Origin: Trichoplax sp. H2
Lineage: Eukaryota > Placozoa > Uniplacotomia > Trichoplacea
Assembly: GCA_003344405.1 (NCBI GenBank)
Contig: NOWV01000088.1
Location: 124,001 to 188,000 of the forward strand
DNA length: 64,000 nucleotides
Direction: 5' to 3'
The notes beneath the pieces were generated by a model, which was not told the DNA's origin, made no database searches, and was given only the letters and a program-made list of their open reading frames with translations. Positions 36,725-50,518 of the stretch are shown piece after piece. The translations under genes were made by a program, and so were the position numbers. Position 1 is the first letter of the stretch; each line of letters begins with the position of its first letter.

Positions 36725-36895
36725 GTGCTGTTACCGTACTCTCTTCCCCATACAGACTACAGTAGTGTGCAATACAATGTGTACACAGTACTGCAGTGTT
36801 TACAGTACGTGTACTGTAGTCTCTGATACTGATGATACAGTAGTACTGTACAGTGTACAGTACAGTGTACACTCAGTGTACTGTACACTGTAGTC
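36725..36895. repeat. GTAC palindrome cluster upstream of UQCRH
   Basis: Overlapping GTACAGTACTG-type words, for example GTACTGTACAGTGTACAGTA followed by further repeats, begin about 60 bp upstream of the UQCRH start codon on its minus strand. The cluster is continuous in style with the larger array at 37.1-38.4 kb. Confidence 0.82.
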
Positions 36896-37084
36896 TGCGC
36901 AACATTACGTTATCATTTTGCACAGCTGTCCAATGTCCAGTCATGGACTGCTACACTATTTCGTGTTGGTCGTTAGCTCATTTTTGGTAATACCATATTG
37001 AATGTGGGTAGGACTAATTAGGAACCCACACTATTCGTTTGTCCACACTAATTGCCGTCGGTCGTGTAGTCGATTTCGTTGATC

Positions 37085-38375
37085 TCCTTCCTTGTAGAAG
37101 AACATCTTCTACTGTCTGTACTGTATATTGTACTGTACTCGAGGAATCGATAGTCCTTGTGTTCTGCCACCTCCTTGTGATGACGCATGCGCATGCCGAC
37201 TAATGAAGACCCTCATCCACTCTAGTCTACTGTAGACGTCTGGTACTACAAAATGTTGCAAACGCTGGGCAATTACTGTACTGTACAGTGTACACTGTAC
37301 AGTATTTACTGATGGTTCTTGTGTTCTGCCACTTTGTTATCGCGCGTGCGCGGACTGACGAATGAAGATCCTCATTGACTCTAGTCTAGTACTACAAAAT
37401 GTTGCAAACGCTGCGCAATACTGTACATAGCAGCATGGAAAGTGTATACTGTAGACGTACTGTCCGTCCGTCACCCACTCTAGTCTAGTACTACAAAACG
37501 TTGCAAACGCTGCGCAATACTGTACAATGTACATAGCAGCATGGAAAGTGTATACTGTATACTGTACTGAGTGGACACGTACTGTCACGTTGCCACCCAA
37601 CAGATTCGCAGGTCATACGCTGTACACTGAGTATACTGCATTCGATTGAAAATGACGTCAACCGCCAACCGTCATCAATGGAAGCCTCATTCGTGTTTTT
37701 GTAGACACTGTAGTCAGTGTAGTGTATTTACTGATGGTCCTTGTGTTCTGTCACTTTGTTATTGCGCGTGCGCGAATGGACTCATGAAGACCCTCATTGA
37801 CTCTAGTCTGGTACTACAAAACGTTGCAAACGCTGCTCAATACTTTACTGTACACAGCAGCATGGAAAGTGTACAGTATACATACACTAGACCTGATCAT
37901 TTTGCATAACGTGCTTTAGTGTACTGTACACGTACTATCGCACCTTTTCACCCTACAGGCTCGCAGGTCATAGGCAGTACACTGAGTACAGTACTACAGT
38001 GCAGTCGATTGAAAATGACGTCAACCGCCCAACCGTCATCCATGGAAGCCTCATCGTGTTTTTGTAGACACTGGAGTGTATTTGTCACTGATGGTTCTTG
38101 TGTTCTGGCACTTTGTTATTACGCATGCGCAAGCGAACTCTTGAAGACCCTCATGGACTCTAGTCTAGTACTACAAAATGTGTCAAACGCTGCGCAATAC
38201 TGTACAATGGTCATAGCAGCATGGAAAGTCTATACTGTACGGTGTAGACGTACAGTACTGTCGCACGCTGTCACCTGACAGGTTCGCAGGTCATAGGCAG
38301 AACCACTGAGTCCAGTGCAGTCGATTGAAAATGACGTCAACCACCAACCGTCATCAATGGAAGCCTCATTCGTGT
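37085..38375. repeat. Tandem array between divergent UQCRH and RhoGEF A, with NRF1-like and CRE motifs
   Basis: Diverged repeats of roughly 160-420 bp share three blocks. The first is TTGTGTTCTGCCACTTTGTT followed by a GCGCRTGCGC-type palindrome (37183, 37341, 37763, 38121). The second is ACTCTAGTCTAGTACTACAA then TGCAAACGCTGCGCAATACT (37219, 37378, 37474, 37799, 38158). The third is TCGATTGAAAATGACGTCAA (TGACGTCA at 37653, 38016 and 38332). GTAC-rich runs fill the gaps. The GCGC palindromes resemble NRF1 sites and TGACGTCA is the CRE core. The array occupies the shared upstream region of UQCRH (-) and RhoGEF A (+). It has no credible coding frame. Confidence 0.85.
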
Positions 38376-38606
38376 TATTGTCTTGTAGTTACTGATAACT
38401 GGGGTGAGGTGAGGCGAGAATCCCGCTCAACCGTGGTATGAACCATGGTCGAAATTGTGTTCAATGCGTCAACCGTACCGAGGGTCAGTTTACACTAGAC
38501 AAGAGCTCGCCAGTGAATTTTCATTTCACTGGCTCCAGTGGACAATTTGCCTCCAGTAACTGTCTTCCATTTTCATGCTGAAATTGATATTGCAAATGGT
38601 CAAGAC

Positions 38607-41600
38607 ATGAATAAGAATCGTAAAAGTTTACATCGTCAAAGCGATGCATTAACACTATCAGGTAAGCATTGCTTTATCATCATCCTTTTCGTCTATTTTG
38701 TCATTTTATTTATACTTTGGTCATTCATCCAGTACTGGACAGTAGGGACCCGTCTAGGTAAGGGTCCCTATATCACAGGCTTTGCAAAATGCATACTCAA
38801 TGATTTTACTTTATGGCCTGCTGGCCTTGGACTGCATCATTTACAAGATAGTTTTGGTAGTTTTTGAAGTCAGTAATGCAAAATACGACATGCTGACGTA
38901 AACCAATACAGACTCTTCAAGTTAGAAACGATTTGCCCTTCTTTACTGTCGGGGGATAACGACTTGCAAGGTCAATTGGTCATTCACTGACGATGGACGA
39001 ATGGTCCATCCAATCAACTGTAATAAGCAATAATAATCTTGAACACAATCTTCGACAACAGCATGGAATGGATATCATCATTGATACAATTACTCAAGTG
39101 ATCTTGAAAAGGGTACTGATGTCTATTCATGACTTCAACATAGGATAGCTATCATCAGTTTACAGTGTCAATGTTGTACTATTTTCCTTCTGCACTTTAC
39201 CTGCCAAACCCTTGGGTCTCTATCTTGTTGATCACTCCAGCTACAAGGTTGATTAAATTGAACACCATCTTCTACCAAAAAATTGCATTGCTGCATTGAT
39301 TCAATTCGTTGCTCAACTTATATTAACTGACTATTGTAAAATAAAGGATATTGACATATAAGTATTACTCACAAAGAGAGAGAGTCCGTGCAGTGGCATA
39401 AAATTCAACGTCAATGTTAGCGTTAGCAATCCCTAATTAATGCCTTTGATATAATACTAAACCAATCAGTCCATCATCTTGTCAATGGATGGGTTCTACA
39501 TTGAATAGTAAGTGGTACAGTAGTCTATGGATATTCTACTCTTTTGATTGTTGCATTTTCAAGTTAAACCTAGCAGGTTATAACGTTCATGAGGTTGAAT
39601 TAAAGCCCCACTTCCTGGATAATTTTATTGTTACAATTAGCCAATTTGCATAGGTAGTAGTATTCTACTCGTTGCAGCCAATTATAAACAATCACTTTAT
39701 GCTATCTCAGTCGACGGGAATTAAAAAGTAGATAGAAAGAGTCAATTAGTTCTTTGAACATATGATCTCCATGTACAAGTATTCTCTCTTTTTCCCCTGG
39801 CTGATGTTTGTTTTGAGTGAAAACCTTTACATACAGTCGTATTTTATACTGCTTACTGTAGTAGAGCAGTTGACGACAATATTATTTTAAGAACTAGTAA
39901 TGGATCTTTTGATGAGGGGAAATCGTCAGGTCTATCAAAACGATCGCTAATGTATAGTAGTAACCTGAATAGAATAGATGAAAGAATCTACCTACATTCC
40001 CTTCACAGTTATATTGAAAATAGCACACCGGCTTATGTACACATTTCATTATAATAAATAAGATGTTTACGTTTGTTAGCTAACTTTTACTTATATTGCA
40101 CAGTAAAGCAGACAGGCAATCAATATTTTCTGTATGCTTGCAAATGGCACTGCAAAAAGTAAGCATGGACGGGGATTGATTAACTTAGGTAATCCATTGG
40201 TAGTCCGATTCCTACTTTATTGCTTGACTTCATTTATCCTTTTAAGTTGGCGATAGTCAGGTTAATGTGCCGCAATGCCGACCAGATCATCCAACAGTCC
40301 TTAAGCTAAAGTAATATCAAATGTTGATTTGAAATGGGCAATACTCTAATTACTGTATATGCAAACATTGAGATAAGCGTCCATTGAATATTACAGCACT
40401 GTCATGGCGAATCTGACACAAGCTACAGTACATCAAAGTCAATCATGAAAGGGTAAAGCCATCAACTACCAATCAGTAGCCCATGGTTAACTTACCAATA
40501 AAGAAAATAGGGTGGTTATCATGCCATACGGTAAACAATTGTTAATAATATACCAGACATCCGTCACTGCAATGATCTAACATCGTACAGTTTTCTAATT
40601 TCCATGGCTTTGTCAACTTTTATTTACTGTAATTAGAAAACTTTTTTATTCCTATCTTTTAAAGGATCAACACATATTTTAATTTCTTTATTCGATGCTA
40701 CGCTACTTTATGTCATACAATACAGTATGTCATTAACTGTAATCATCCAACATTGGTTTTATGTCTAGTTTAAATTCGTTTTAGTAATGCTGTGTGATAA
40801 CATGGCAGAGGCTTTGCCACGCACATGTACTTCTTTCATGCAATCGCTGATTCTATGGCCAGACTTACTTGTACTGTGCTTAATTATTATTATAATTATT
40901 GTTTCCATCAGTTGTTGAGCATGGGCTATCACTAATACATTAATTGAATGCTTATTAATTATTACATAACAGCTTGACCTGGGTATCGAAATAAATTGCT
41001 ATATCAGGGCGGGTGCAATAATTATAATTATTAATAATTTTATTGAAGTTACTTTGGGCGCTCTTACTGATGGATATTTGAGGCAAAGGGAGGGAAGCAA
41101 GATAGTCCAGTGACCGAATTTTAAACATTGAGATCATCGGTGACGTGCGATAGAGCGGATATGTTCATTTCTAGAGTATAGAACACGTTTGATGTTTCAT
41201 TAAGATAGTCAGCCAGCACCTAAATAGTTTAAACGATGCTTGTTTTAATCAACATATTAGCGTCTATAATACACTGTAGCATGTATGAATGAATGAGTAC
41301 TAATAGTATGGAAAGGTGCGTAAATATTACATGTACCTTTATTAAAGCTGTACAGATGCTGCATTCTAAAATATTAAAGATCATGGTGTCTAATGACTGA
41401 TATGTATTCTAAAAATCAGGTAATTCAGATCTCGAAAAATACATTAGGATAAAGATCACGAGATAAAGCGTATTTGACGATCTTTAGCATAAGAGTATCA
41501 CATAATTTTTAAACATTCGGCTATAAATAGCTACGTATACGAAATATTTAGTAACTGTTATGGCAACAGTCCACCCACATTGGACTGAACTTCTCAAAAT

Positions 41601-44600
41601 TGAGATATTTACCGTAGCATAAATTTTCCACATGCAACTCTAGAAGTGATTTTAAGTGATTACACGTACGTATGTATCGCTAGCTAAAGAATAATTAATT
41701 AGCTATCTTTCTTAAACTATGTAGTGAGAAATAAAATTGTTAACTGCACTATCTGTAAGCTACTATTGTTGTAATCTCGAATAATATTGTATTATTCAAT
41801 TGCATGTCTGATACAGATACTGCTATCGTGAAACATATAGATAGTAAAGCGGTATAGACACTCTGGAAGCAGGATATTAATTTAATTTTATTCCATTTCG
41901 TATTGCAATACCTATTATTCAGGTTTTACTACACCGTTAGACATTCGAGAAGAGGAAAAGAAACCTATTGCTCTAACTAAAGTTGCGCCAGCTATTAGAA
42001 TGAAATTTGCATATCTTACAGGTAAGATATAGACAAGTCTATTGTATTGTATTTGTTATGTCATTAAGTAGTAGTAGTTACTAGTTAAATTTTAGGAAGC
42101 TGTTGCATCTTTTCGTATCGTAGGAGCATCGCTACAAAGTGTCACTTTATTATTTCATAACATTATAGGAACTCGAACCAAAACTGGATGCCCTATTTTA
42201 TCAATGCCATTATTTAATCATTTCGGTACTGTCGTTACGGATGATCTTTTGAAGGAGGTCATTCAATATTTTGTTGATAGTACTATGTAAGTTGACGTGA
42301 TGATCTGTTACAATAACTTTAACATTGGATAATTCTACAAGATACTGTAAATAAATTATAGTAGTTTTGAGCAGATTTTTGCTTTTAACTTTGCAGGGTA
42401 CATAGCAGTAGCAAGCGATTCGCTGTTGTACTTGATCGTAGATCGTCTTCATGGAATTCTGTTAAGTCACTATTGCGCAAATTGCAGGTAGGTCTGCTTA
42501 ATGTATTAAACGAAAAGAGCTTAAATCTTTTCCTGGAGGGTTTTTAAAAATGGACTACATGGCACTTTTTATGTTCATCTCTAGGAGTTATTTGGCCGTT
42601 ACATTGATACGCTATATCTACTTAAGCCACAAAAGATGATGTCAGTACTAGGAGGTGTATCCAAGTCTGAATTTTCTTTTCAAGTAAGTTACGTAGCAAA
42701 GGTGCTATTCATTCGGAAATTTATTTCCTAAACGGTTCTAAATTATGGCGTATCATTATATATCCACTTTGCTATGCAGATTGTGCTATTAAATACTATT
42801 GATGAATTACATCAGAACATTGGTGGTATTTTCCTAACTCAAGAATTCGGTGGATTTCTTAAGTTTGATATAAATACTTGGCTTAGTCATAGGACCGTAA
42901 GTGATGGACTCTTATTATTATCGTAAATAAATATTTGCGCCTCTTCTTATAGTTAGAGTTGGCTTGAAAGCAATAAAAATGAATTAGTTAAAATACTCTC
43001 CTAGTTCGTAGAAGATGTTGAAAGCAAAGCAAGGCTATTGTTAGCGAAAATAAACTCTTTCGTTGGTTTCATTAGCCATCGAAAGAGCCTTATATCTGAC
43101 AAGGCGGGCACATTGACGGAGACTACAGAATTCTTGAGTAAGGCGTTAAATGGTCAGCGTAGTGATTATTATAGCATTGTTGAAAAAATTAAAGAATTGA
43201 CTGAGGAAGTAAGAAAATTCAAAGATTCATTTAAAGACCACTCTAAAGAAAGCATTATAACCAAAAGCGGGTAAGTTATTTAAATGTTGATTAATTATAA
43301 TTATTAATGATTTAGAAGTTGTTTTATTTTAGACTGTATTAAATAATTAAACTTGTGTTATGTATAATCAGTATCAACTTGGATACTATATCCAAAATAA
43401 ATGATTTACTGGCGCGATTATCGGATACTCGTAACGACTTTAAAAAGAAATGGGTAAAACACGAAGATTATGGTATCCAGCTGTTAAAATTATATAAATT
43501 TGAAGTTGACTTAAGTGAGGTAAGGTAGATTGTGATGAATCTTAGATAAAAAGTATGAGCCATAATCTTGTACCAGTTTTCTCAAGATTTGATTATTTGT
43601 ATTTAGATGGCAAAGAACATTAACATTGTTGATAAAGAATTGTCAGCGGAAGTTAATTTGGGAGATTCTATTGATCATGCAAAGTTACTTCGAAAGATTA
43701 CGACTGAATTGCAGATAAAATTTAAGGTATATTACAACATTTTCAGTATTTTAAATTGGTTAAAATAAACTAATTTGTAAATTGAATACCATATTACTAT
43801 TTGTGCGATTAAAATATCAATCGATCACTTCAATACATAGGATACAAAGATGACTTTGATGAAAGCTGGAAGCGAAATAAAGCAATTAAATTCTGATGAC
43901 AAAAGCGTTGAATCTGAACGTTTAGTAACTATGTGGAAGGAACTCGATACCCAATCAAATAAACTAGAAGGAAGATTTAAGGCGCGATTAAAAGCTTTAT
44001 CTGATGTCTTGACGTTATATGAACATATTAATGATGTAAGTATGCGTATTTGGAAAAAGATATTCTTTCATTATACGGTTAATTTGTGTAATTTAAAATG
44101 TTAACTTCTTAACGGTATACCACAAGATCGATAAATGGTGTTCAGAAAATTTAATGAAGCTGGCAATGCAATTTCGTACTGAATTTCCTGTCGTGGAGCA
44201 AAAAAATATTAAGAAAGAATTAGAAAAAATGACAAAATCTGCAACATCCATAAAATCTGATCATGTAGAAAAATTACAGGAATTTTCAGTTGACCATTTA
44301 AACCAGAAATTTAAGCAAAAGATACAAGATTGCGTATCTCACTTTAACAAAGTTACGTTAGCTAGTCAGCGACAGTCTACGATGTTAGATAAGTTAGCGG
44401 CTACAGCAACAGAAGAAAAAAAACTGAAATCTGCAACCAAGCGGTCTGTCAGTGATAGCGGACCAGCTAGTTATGAGCCAAAAAGTCCTTTGGCTAAGCG
44501 AAAGGATAGTACTTTGCCTTCTAAAACTTCGACGACAAGTAAGGCTAATAATTCGGTTCCTGTAACTGGTGATCGTGAGGCGATAATATCCCGCTTAAAG

Positions 44601-47427
44601 GTATCGATTTTTATCCCCAAATTTTGAAGGTTCTAACATGTGCGAATTTTATAATATTAATGTTCTACTCGCGTATGTGTACTGATTTGTTTAGGAGCAT
44701 CTTGTTAGTTTACAAGAAGACGTGGATACTGAGACCGACCAAGATATTTTACGTAAACGAAGGTAAAATTAGATCACAGTTTATAAACCTCTGCAATTTA
44801 ATTTATTATTCGCGATAACATTGCCTACTGCTTGGAATAAATGATTTTGTTTGTTTCCAAACAGCCGAATAATGGATGAACTTATTAATACCGAAAGGAG
44901 CTATGTCAACGACCTAGAAAGTGTCATTGGGGTAACTGTTCTCTAGTAAGAAATGACATTAAAGTAATGGCATTGATGTTTTCATGTTTTTGTTTATTAT
45001 AAATTAGAATTACATGAAACATTTTGACGAAGGCAGTTCCGCGTTACCAACTGTTTTAAAAGGAAAAAAGAAAATTCTATTTGGCAATCTAACTCAAATT
45101 TACAGCTTTCATCATGGGTAATACTTTTTTCTGGTATAATTCATTCTGACTATAAAAATTGTGTGTTATACAATAATTACTTTCGTCGAAATCTTAACTT
45201 GTAACTTTTACGTTACTGGGTGTCTTGTAAAGTTCTTTCTTAAAAGCTTTAAACGACTATCGGCAATGCCCGGCGTTAGTTGGCCAGTGCTTTCTTAAAT
45301 TTGTACGTAGACAATCATATGTGTATACGGTATAAACAATATAAATCTTACATACAAGTCTAATATTATACTGTAGAAGCCGGAATTTGATAGCTATTCT
45401 GTTTACTGTCAAAATCGCCCCCATTCGGATTCGTGTTGGGAAACACATGAAAGGAGCTGCGCAAAATTTTTTGACGTAAGTGAGGATAGTGCGTCCATGC
45501 AGCGATTCTAAAGTATATGTTCGTGAAAGATTCCTAATAGTTATGTACATCACTGTAACTTTCTCATTTATGTATAATTTAGTATTCATTAGTGATGAAT
45601 GATAGACTTGTGTTTGCTAATGAATCACGTAGTTAATAGAATTTACAGCTCAATATCAATTCATTTGCTTTAATATTATAAGTTTTCTAATCTTTATAGA
45701 CGTGTAAGGCCAATGCGGGTCATATCTTGCCCTTAAATTCTTATTTACTAAAACCGATACAGCGTATTACGAAATATCAGTTATTACTGAAGGTTAGAAA
45801 TAAACGATTTACTTTCGTTATAGTGAATAATATTGGCTTAATATTCAATAAGCATAATTTATTAAATTAGGATATGACAAAATGTACGGGCAACTCTAAG
45901 TTTGGGTCAGTTATTATCAAGGTAAACTGCCTGCTTATTCCCTACTGAAATCTAAGATGTTACAATTTATTTTCTATTAAAGGTGTAAATTATACTTATG
46001 TCTTTAGGAAGCGTTAAGATTTATGCTATCCTTATTAGAAAGGCTGAATAACACAATGCATCAAATGCTGATTACAGGATTTAAAGTAATATTTGATTAA
46101 AATTCAGAAATATCATGGTATAACGAATTACCTTAATTATATATATGGTTAAATTCTTTTTCTTTTTTAATTAGGGAAATCTAACGTCTGAAGGAGCTAT
46201 TTTGATGCAGGTTCTTGATTAATATCTTAGTGATTATAATCCTGATTTTTTGCGGCTTAAAAATTAAAAATTATTACTTTTATAGGACTCATTCCAGACA
46301 CATGAAATTTTCAAAAAATCTGCAATACCTGCTAATATTCCAGGGCAACGGAAAAAATACAAGCCAAGACATCTTTTTCTATTCGAAAATAATCTCTTAT
46401 TTACTAAGAAATTAGTTGATGAAAAGCAAAAGAAAAATGTATCATATCAGTTTAAGTCAAATATGAAGGTAGCGATAAAATTACCAGTTTTTTGCTTTTA
46501 GGATTCTTGAAGTTTTTCGATGTAATCAAGCCTAATATTGATATTTTTACAGCTTAGCAAGCTAGGATTGACAGAAACAGTAAAAGGAGATCAGTTAGCT
46601 TTTGAATTATGGCTAACCGGCCGTGAAAGGGTCGTCATTGTTCAAGTATGGTGTCTTATTGTTTCCTCGTTATAATGACTCATATCACTTAGGCGTTATT
46701 TCGGTTATACATTTTGCCTATCAGTTGACTGTAACTTTTATATTAAAAGATTTTGTTGATTTAAATTGTTCATTAAATTGTTGTATTACATATGCTTGTA
46801 TATAGGCTGCCTCAGCAGACATTAAAAACAGATGGGTTGAGCAAATTCGACAGTTGCTGCTACATCAACTGAAGTCGGCAAAAGGTTGTTACTAATTGAA
46901 GAGCTGTCGTAGTGTAATAGTAAACATGTAAGAGTGGTAGTACTTTAGATAACATGACTTTAGTTAAGATGTAATCTGTACAATACTGCACTATAACTAT
47001 CTAAGACATGTTATTAATAGTGCTTTAGTCTCCAAGGAATCTATTTGCTTGCAGTACATTCGTTTACCAACTGTTACTGGTCCTAAAGGCAATGTTTAAA
47101 ATTTCATTTCTTTCGATATTTTTTTTGTTAGGACAAGCTAGGGCTATGTCGTTCAATGGTGAGTCTACAACTGTGCCCGTAATTTTTTATAATAATGTTT
47201 AGACGATAACTTCAGTAGTACCACATATTTGATTGTTAGGATGTATAATTATTTTTTATGACGATAAATTAGCTCATAAGGATGTTAAGAGTAATCAAGG
47301 ACAGCTATCAACGCTTGCTGCTAATACGCTAGCAGTATTGCCAATGTTTGCAGACGGGAATAGCGATGCTGAAGATATGTGGTCAGATAGTGAATTTGCA
47401 GATGGCGACGATGAAGGTTTTGATTAA
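38607..47427 (+). CDS. MCF2L-like: RhoGEF A: MCF2/MCF2L (Dbl/Dbs)-type guanine nucleotide exchange factor
   Basis: Twenty-five exons join in frame to 3024 nt, 1007 residues: 38607-38661, 41923-42021, 42169-42286, 42397-42487, 42585-42683, 42780-42896, 43005-43270, 43372-43519, 43607-43726, 43841-44035, 44127-44600, 44695-44762, 44865-44931, 45008-45117, 45233-45302, 45377-45475, 45700-45792, 45871-45921, 46008-46085, 46175-46210, 46286-46468, 46553-46645, 46806-46884, 47132-47158, 47240-47427. Order: CRAL-TRIO/Sec14 (about 20-193; MKFAYLTG, FAVVLDRRSSSWNSVKSLLR), spectrin-like helices (about 194-450), a Ser/Lys-rich linker (to about 594), DH (about 617-806; RIMDELINTERSYVNDLE, SYLLKPIQRITKYQLLLK) and PH (about 807-936; RHLFLFENNLLFTKK), then an acidic tail ending DGDDEGFD. 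DH catalyses GDP/GTP exchange on Rho-family GTPases; CRAL-TRIO and PH bind phosphoinositide membranes. The ATG at 38607 is the first after an in-frame stop. Intron 1 is 3.3 kb. The short last exons are the least certain. Confidence 0.93.
38662..41922 (+). other. Large first intron of RhoGEF A
   Basis: 3.26 kb between the ATG exon and the first CRAL-TRIO exon; all other introns of this gene are under 260 bp. I see no separate gene inside. RhoGEF B has a first intron of similar size (3.6 kb), so the long intron predates the duplication and may hold regulatory elements. Confidence 0.7.
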
Positions 47428-50400
47428 CTCTAGAGGACAATAATTTTTATGGCGATTATGTCGACTATATTTTAGCACATGCTGTTGATGTTGTATTATA
47501 AGCATTTGTTTACAACGAAATGCAATATTTGTAATATATATTCAGTGCATCGTTTACTTCGTCGAAACTCTGTCACGATATACCATGTAGCTTTACTATG
47601 TCTGGAGCTGTTTTAAGATACAGCTTGCTATCAGAATTACTAAACGATAGCTACGACGAGTTATAAATTTTGTTGGTGCTTTCTTTTAGATTTCTTTTGT
47701 AATATAATAGTTCTGAAAGCACTTTTATAAACAGTACGATAAAATATTGGATGATATTTTGATCACTGGGTTATGAGCCTTACATCGATAGCTTGCCAAC
47801 TTTTATTTCAGATTATTAATGTAGTCAGATCTTAACTTTCGCACTTTCTGCGATAGTTGACTATCATGTTATTTGTTAATTGTAAGTTACATTATCGTAT
47901 TGATAACAAGCCTCACGTTTGTTTTATGGTATTCGCCACCGTATGACTCGATTTTTTAAAAATTTAAAACATTCAGTCATATTAGTATATCTTGGTATAC
48001 CAATTCCAGTTGTAATTAAGAAATGTAGTTATATTCCTCAATGTATAGGATAGAGCGTAAGGAAAATTAATAAATTTAATGGCCTCTTAGGACAACATTC
48101 TATTCTAGAAAGGCTTAGGAAACTATCGATTGACTTAAGAAAATGAAGCATTATTTTACGAATTACTAATACCCAAATTTTGTGAACTCTTTTGTAATGA
48201 AGCTAGAAATTTTGATTAATGTCTATGTTCGTGAATTTCACTCCGGACATACGCGTGTGGCTGCATTCAATGTGTGTTATCATTAACTATGACTATTATC
48301 CGTATCATGGTAGTTGTTCCTACAAGAATATCTAGTGATGAGTTTGATAATAGCTTATTTCTACAGAAGCATGAACTGCGCGAAGTCATGCACCTCAATT
48401 TCGTAACGATTGTGATTAGAAAGGATTGTTCCTTCGATGATTTTATATTGATTCATGATGGTTACAATTTTCTCTAGGCAGAAAAATAAAGGTCCTAGGG
48501 AATAACAGTGTAGTTGCTCTTGTACATCCTATAAATCAGATCCTAAAAATGCTATATATAATTTAGAGAGCAGTTGCAAAGGCCAGCTATGAGGAAAATG
48601 GATTGTTTACATCTACACGAGTAGTTTGCTTACCAATGGAATATGAAGTCGTAAGGCATAGTACGGTTGTGTTTTTAATCTTTCTATAGAAAGTTAAATT
48701 AGAATAGGTCCAATATATCGTCCTAGGTCTAAATGACGATATAATTCGTTATGTATGGTAACTAACATAGAATCATTATAAGGGCACCATATCAAATAAA
48801 AATTTTTACAATCGCTGAATACTCTACAATCTCATGGGTCATATACGTGTATGAACAACAAAGGGAAACAGATTCCATTAACGATAATTTAATGAGGTGA
48901 TAGATAAGTACAACATAAAAACAGTCGAAGTTAAATTTCTTAACAGAAGTAGTTCTTACAATACAGAATAATTAAATGTTGTTTGTTTGTACGACATAAA
49001 ATTAAAAGAATATTGTCTGATATGTGAAATATTACAGCATCTACAGATACATATTAAGAAATGATAAATGAAAACTAAAAATTTTGGTACAAAAGTTTAA
49101 AAATGTGATATAATACATCCTGTATAAAAATTATAATGTGAAAGGAATCCCCTTTAATAACATTGACTTACTGGTTAAACTTATCAATCTAACCAACGGT
49201 AATTAAAAATATTGCCATATCGACTGTAAATCTTAAAAAGCAGCACCACTTCGCCAAAATCAAACAAAGTTGATAATTTTGTCATCTTACGGCAATCCGT
49301 TTAAATAATTATAGAGTAGTAAAGTCGTTGATCGTGATAATGTATCACTTTTTCTCTATATGCTCGTACATCGAACAATTATATGATTATCAACAATGTT
49401 AAAGATATATGATCGCTATCCCGAAAATCATTACTGTTTTGGTCTATTTTGCATTATGCTTTAAATGCCGATTTGGCTTGATAGATTCCTGTATAGATAT
49501 ATTATTTTAGCGGATAAATGTAATTGCAATTGCAGTAGGGTATTATAAGTATTAACAATACAAATTATTATTTGAAACCACTTATAAAATTTTCAAATTC
49601 GACAACTAGAATATCTTTGGATAATTATTTCAATCTATACAGTCACAGGTAAATGAGGAAATGCAAAATTATTAAAATATTTTGTGCCTACATAGCCTGT
49701 TCTATCTGTCAATACTAAATTATTAGTTCTGGAAAGTGTATAAACGAAAAAATAAATGAAATGATATGATATTCCACATTAAAATAAAAAGACTTAGCTG
49801 TAAATACTGATTTATAGAATGACTATGTCAGCTAAGGATAGCATTACAGCGATTTACAGTTTAATAGTATATCACTAACTTATGTTCACCAATTCGACTT
49901 AAAATTTAATGCAACGCAATGACTAAGCTAAGATACGAAAACTATAGAGTAGAATCAACCCAGTTATATTTAATTAAACCATTTGAATTATAGTCAGCAC
50001 ATGGTGAGGTGCGTAAATAGATTAGGTGTTGAATGATTATTAAATGAAGTCGAATACATTGCGCGGGTTTAAATTACAAAATATTTTACATTCCGCGAAA
50101 AGCGTAAAAGTTTCGATCACAAGGATGGATCTGCATCAACAAAGATTTTATCATACGAGTAAGTCATAAACGCATCTGAGTCAATCTTTCTCTTGCACAA
50201 CGAAGGTGCATACTCGTATGTTCGGTAAGAACATATTTGCAATATTATCCCGTTACTGTTCAGCATTAATTGCTTCATACCAAGTGGAAGCCCTATAATC
50301 AAAAATGCCCTTGTTCAGAAATTTGCATGATTTAAAAAAATACAAAATTGAATGCTACAATATTCTGATAAGCGCTCTATTTAACTGCAACTGTATCTCT

Positions 50401-50518
50401 ATGACTGTAACTTGAATTATTTAAGAAAGTATACACAGTTAATAGCACTTTGGATGCACAATAAATTACTGAGCTAGTTCTTACTTGTTGTCCGTCATAT
50501 AAGACGATGGTTTAATTA
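47428..50518. other. Spacer between the convergent RhoGEFs
   Basis: About 3.1 kb separating the two stop codons. Apart from the possible small gene at 48478-48707, it is AT-rich with no exons seen. I see no leftover inverted copies of GEF exons beyond the two genes. Confidence 0.5.
48478..48707 (+). CDS. Possible 3' exons of an unidentified small gene
   Basis: Three consecutive splice-bounded frames on the plus strand join in phase. 48478-48521 (after TCTCTAG) reads RKIKVLGNNSVVAL. 48567-48650 (after AATTTAG, donor GTAAGG) reads RAVAKASYEENGLFTSTRVV then CLPMEYEV. 48690-48707 reads KVKLE and a stop. The intervening introns would be 45 and 39 bp, which is very short. Upstream exons are not found and I do not recognise the product. 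Protein-like composition is the only support, so it may be a real small gene or a relic. Confidence 0.3.

Noticed and set aside
42091-42168. Alternative RhoGEF A exon after the AG near 42097
   Set aside because: The frame stops before a donor, whereas the acceptor at 42168 continues the CRAL-TRIO domain in phase.
42953-43004. Frame SWLESNKNELVKILS before RhoGEF A exon 7
   Set aside because: It ends in TAG and breaks phase; the acceptor at 43004 keeps phase and matches the paralogous exon of RhoGEF B.
45257-45589. 110-codon minus-strand open frame inside RhoGEF A
   Set aside because: Antisense to two DH-domain exons of RhoGEF A (45233-45302 and 45377-45475).
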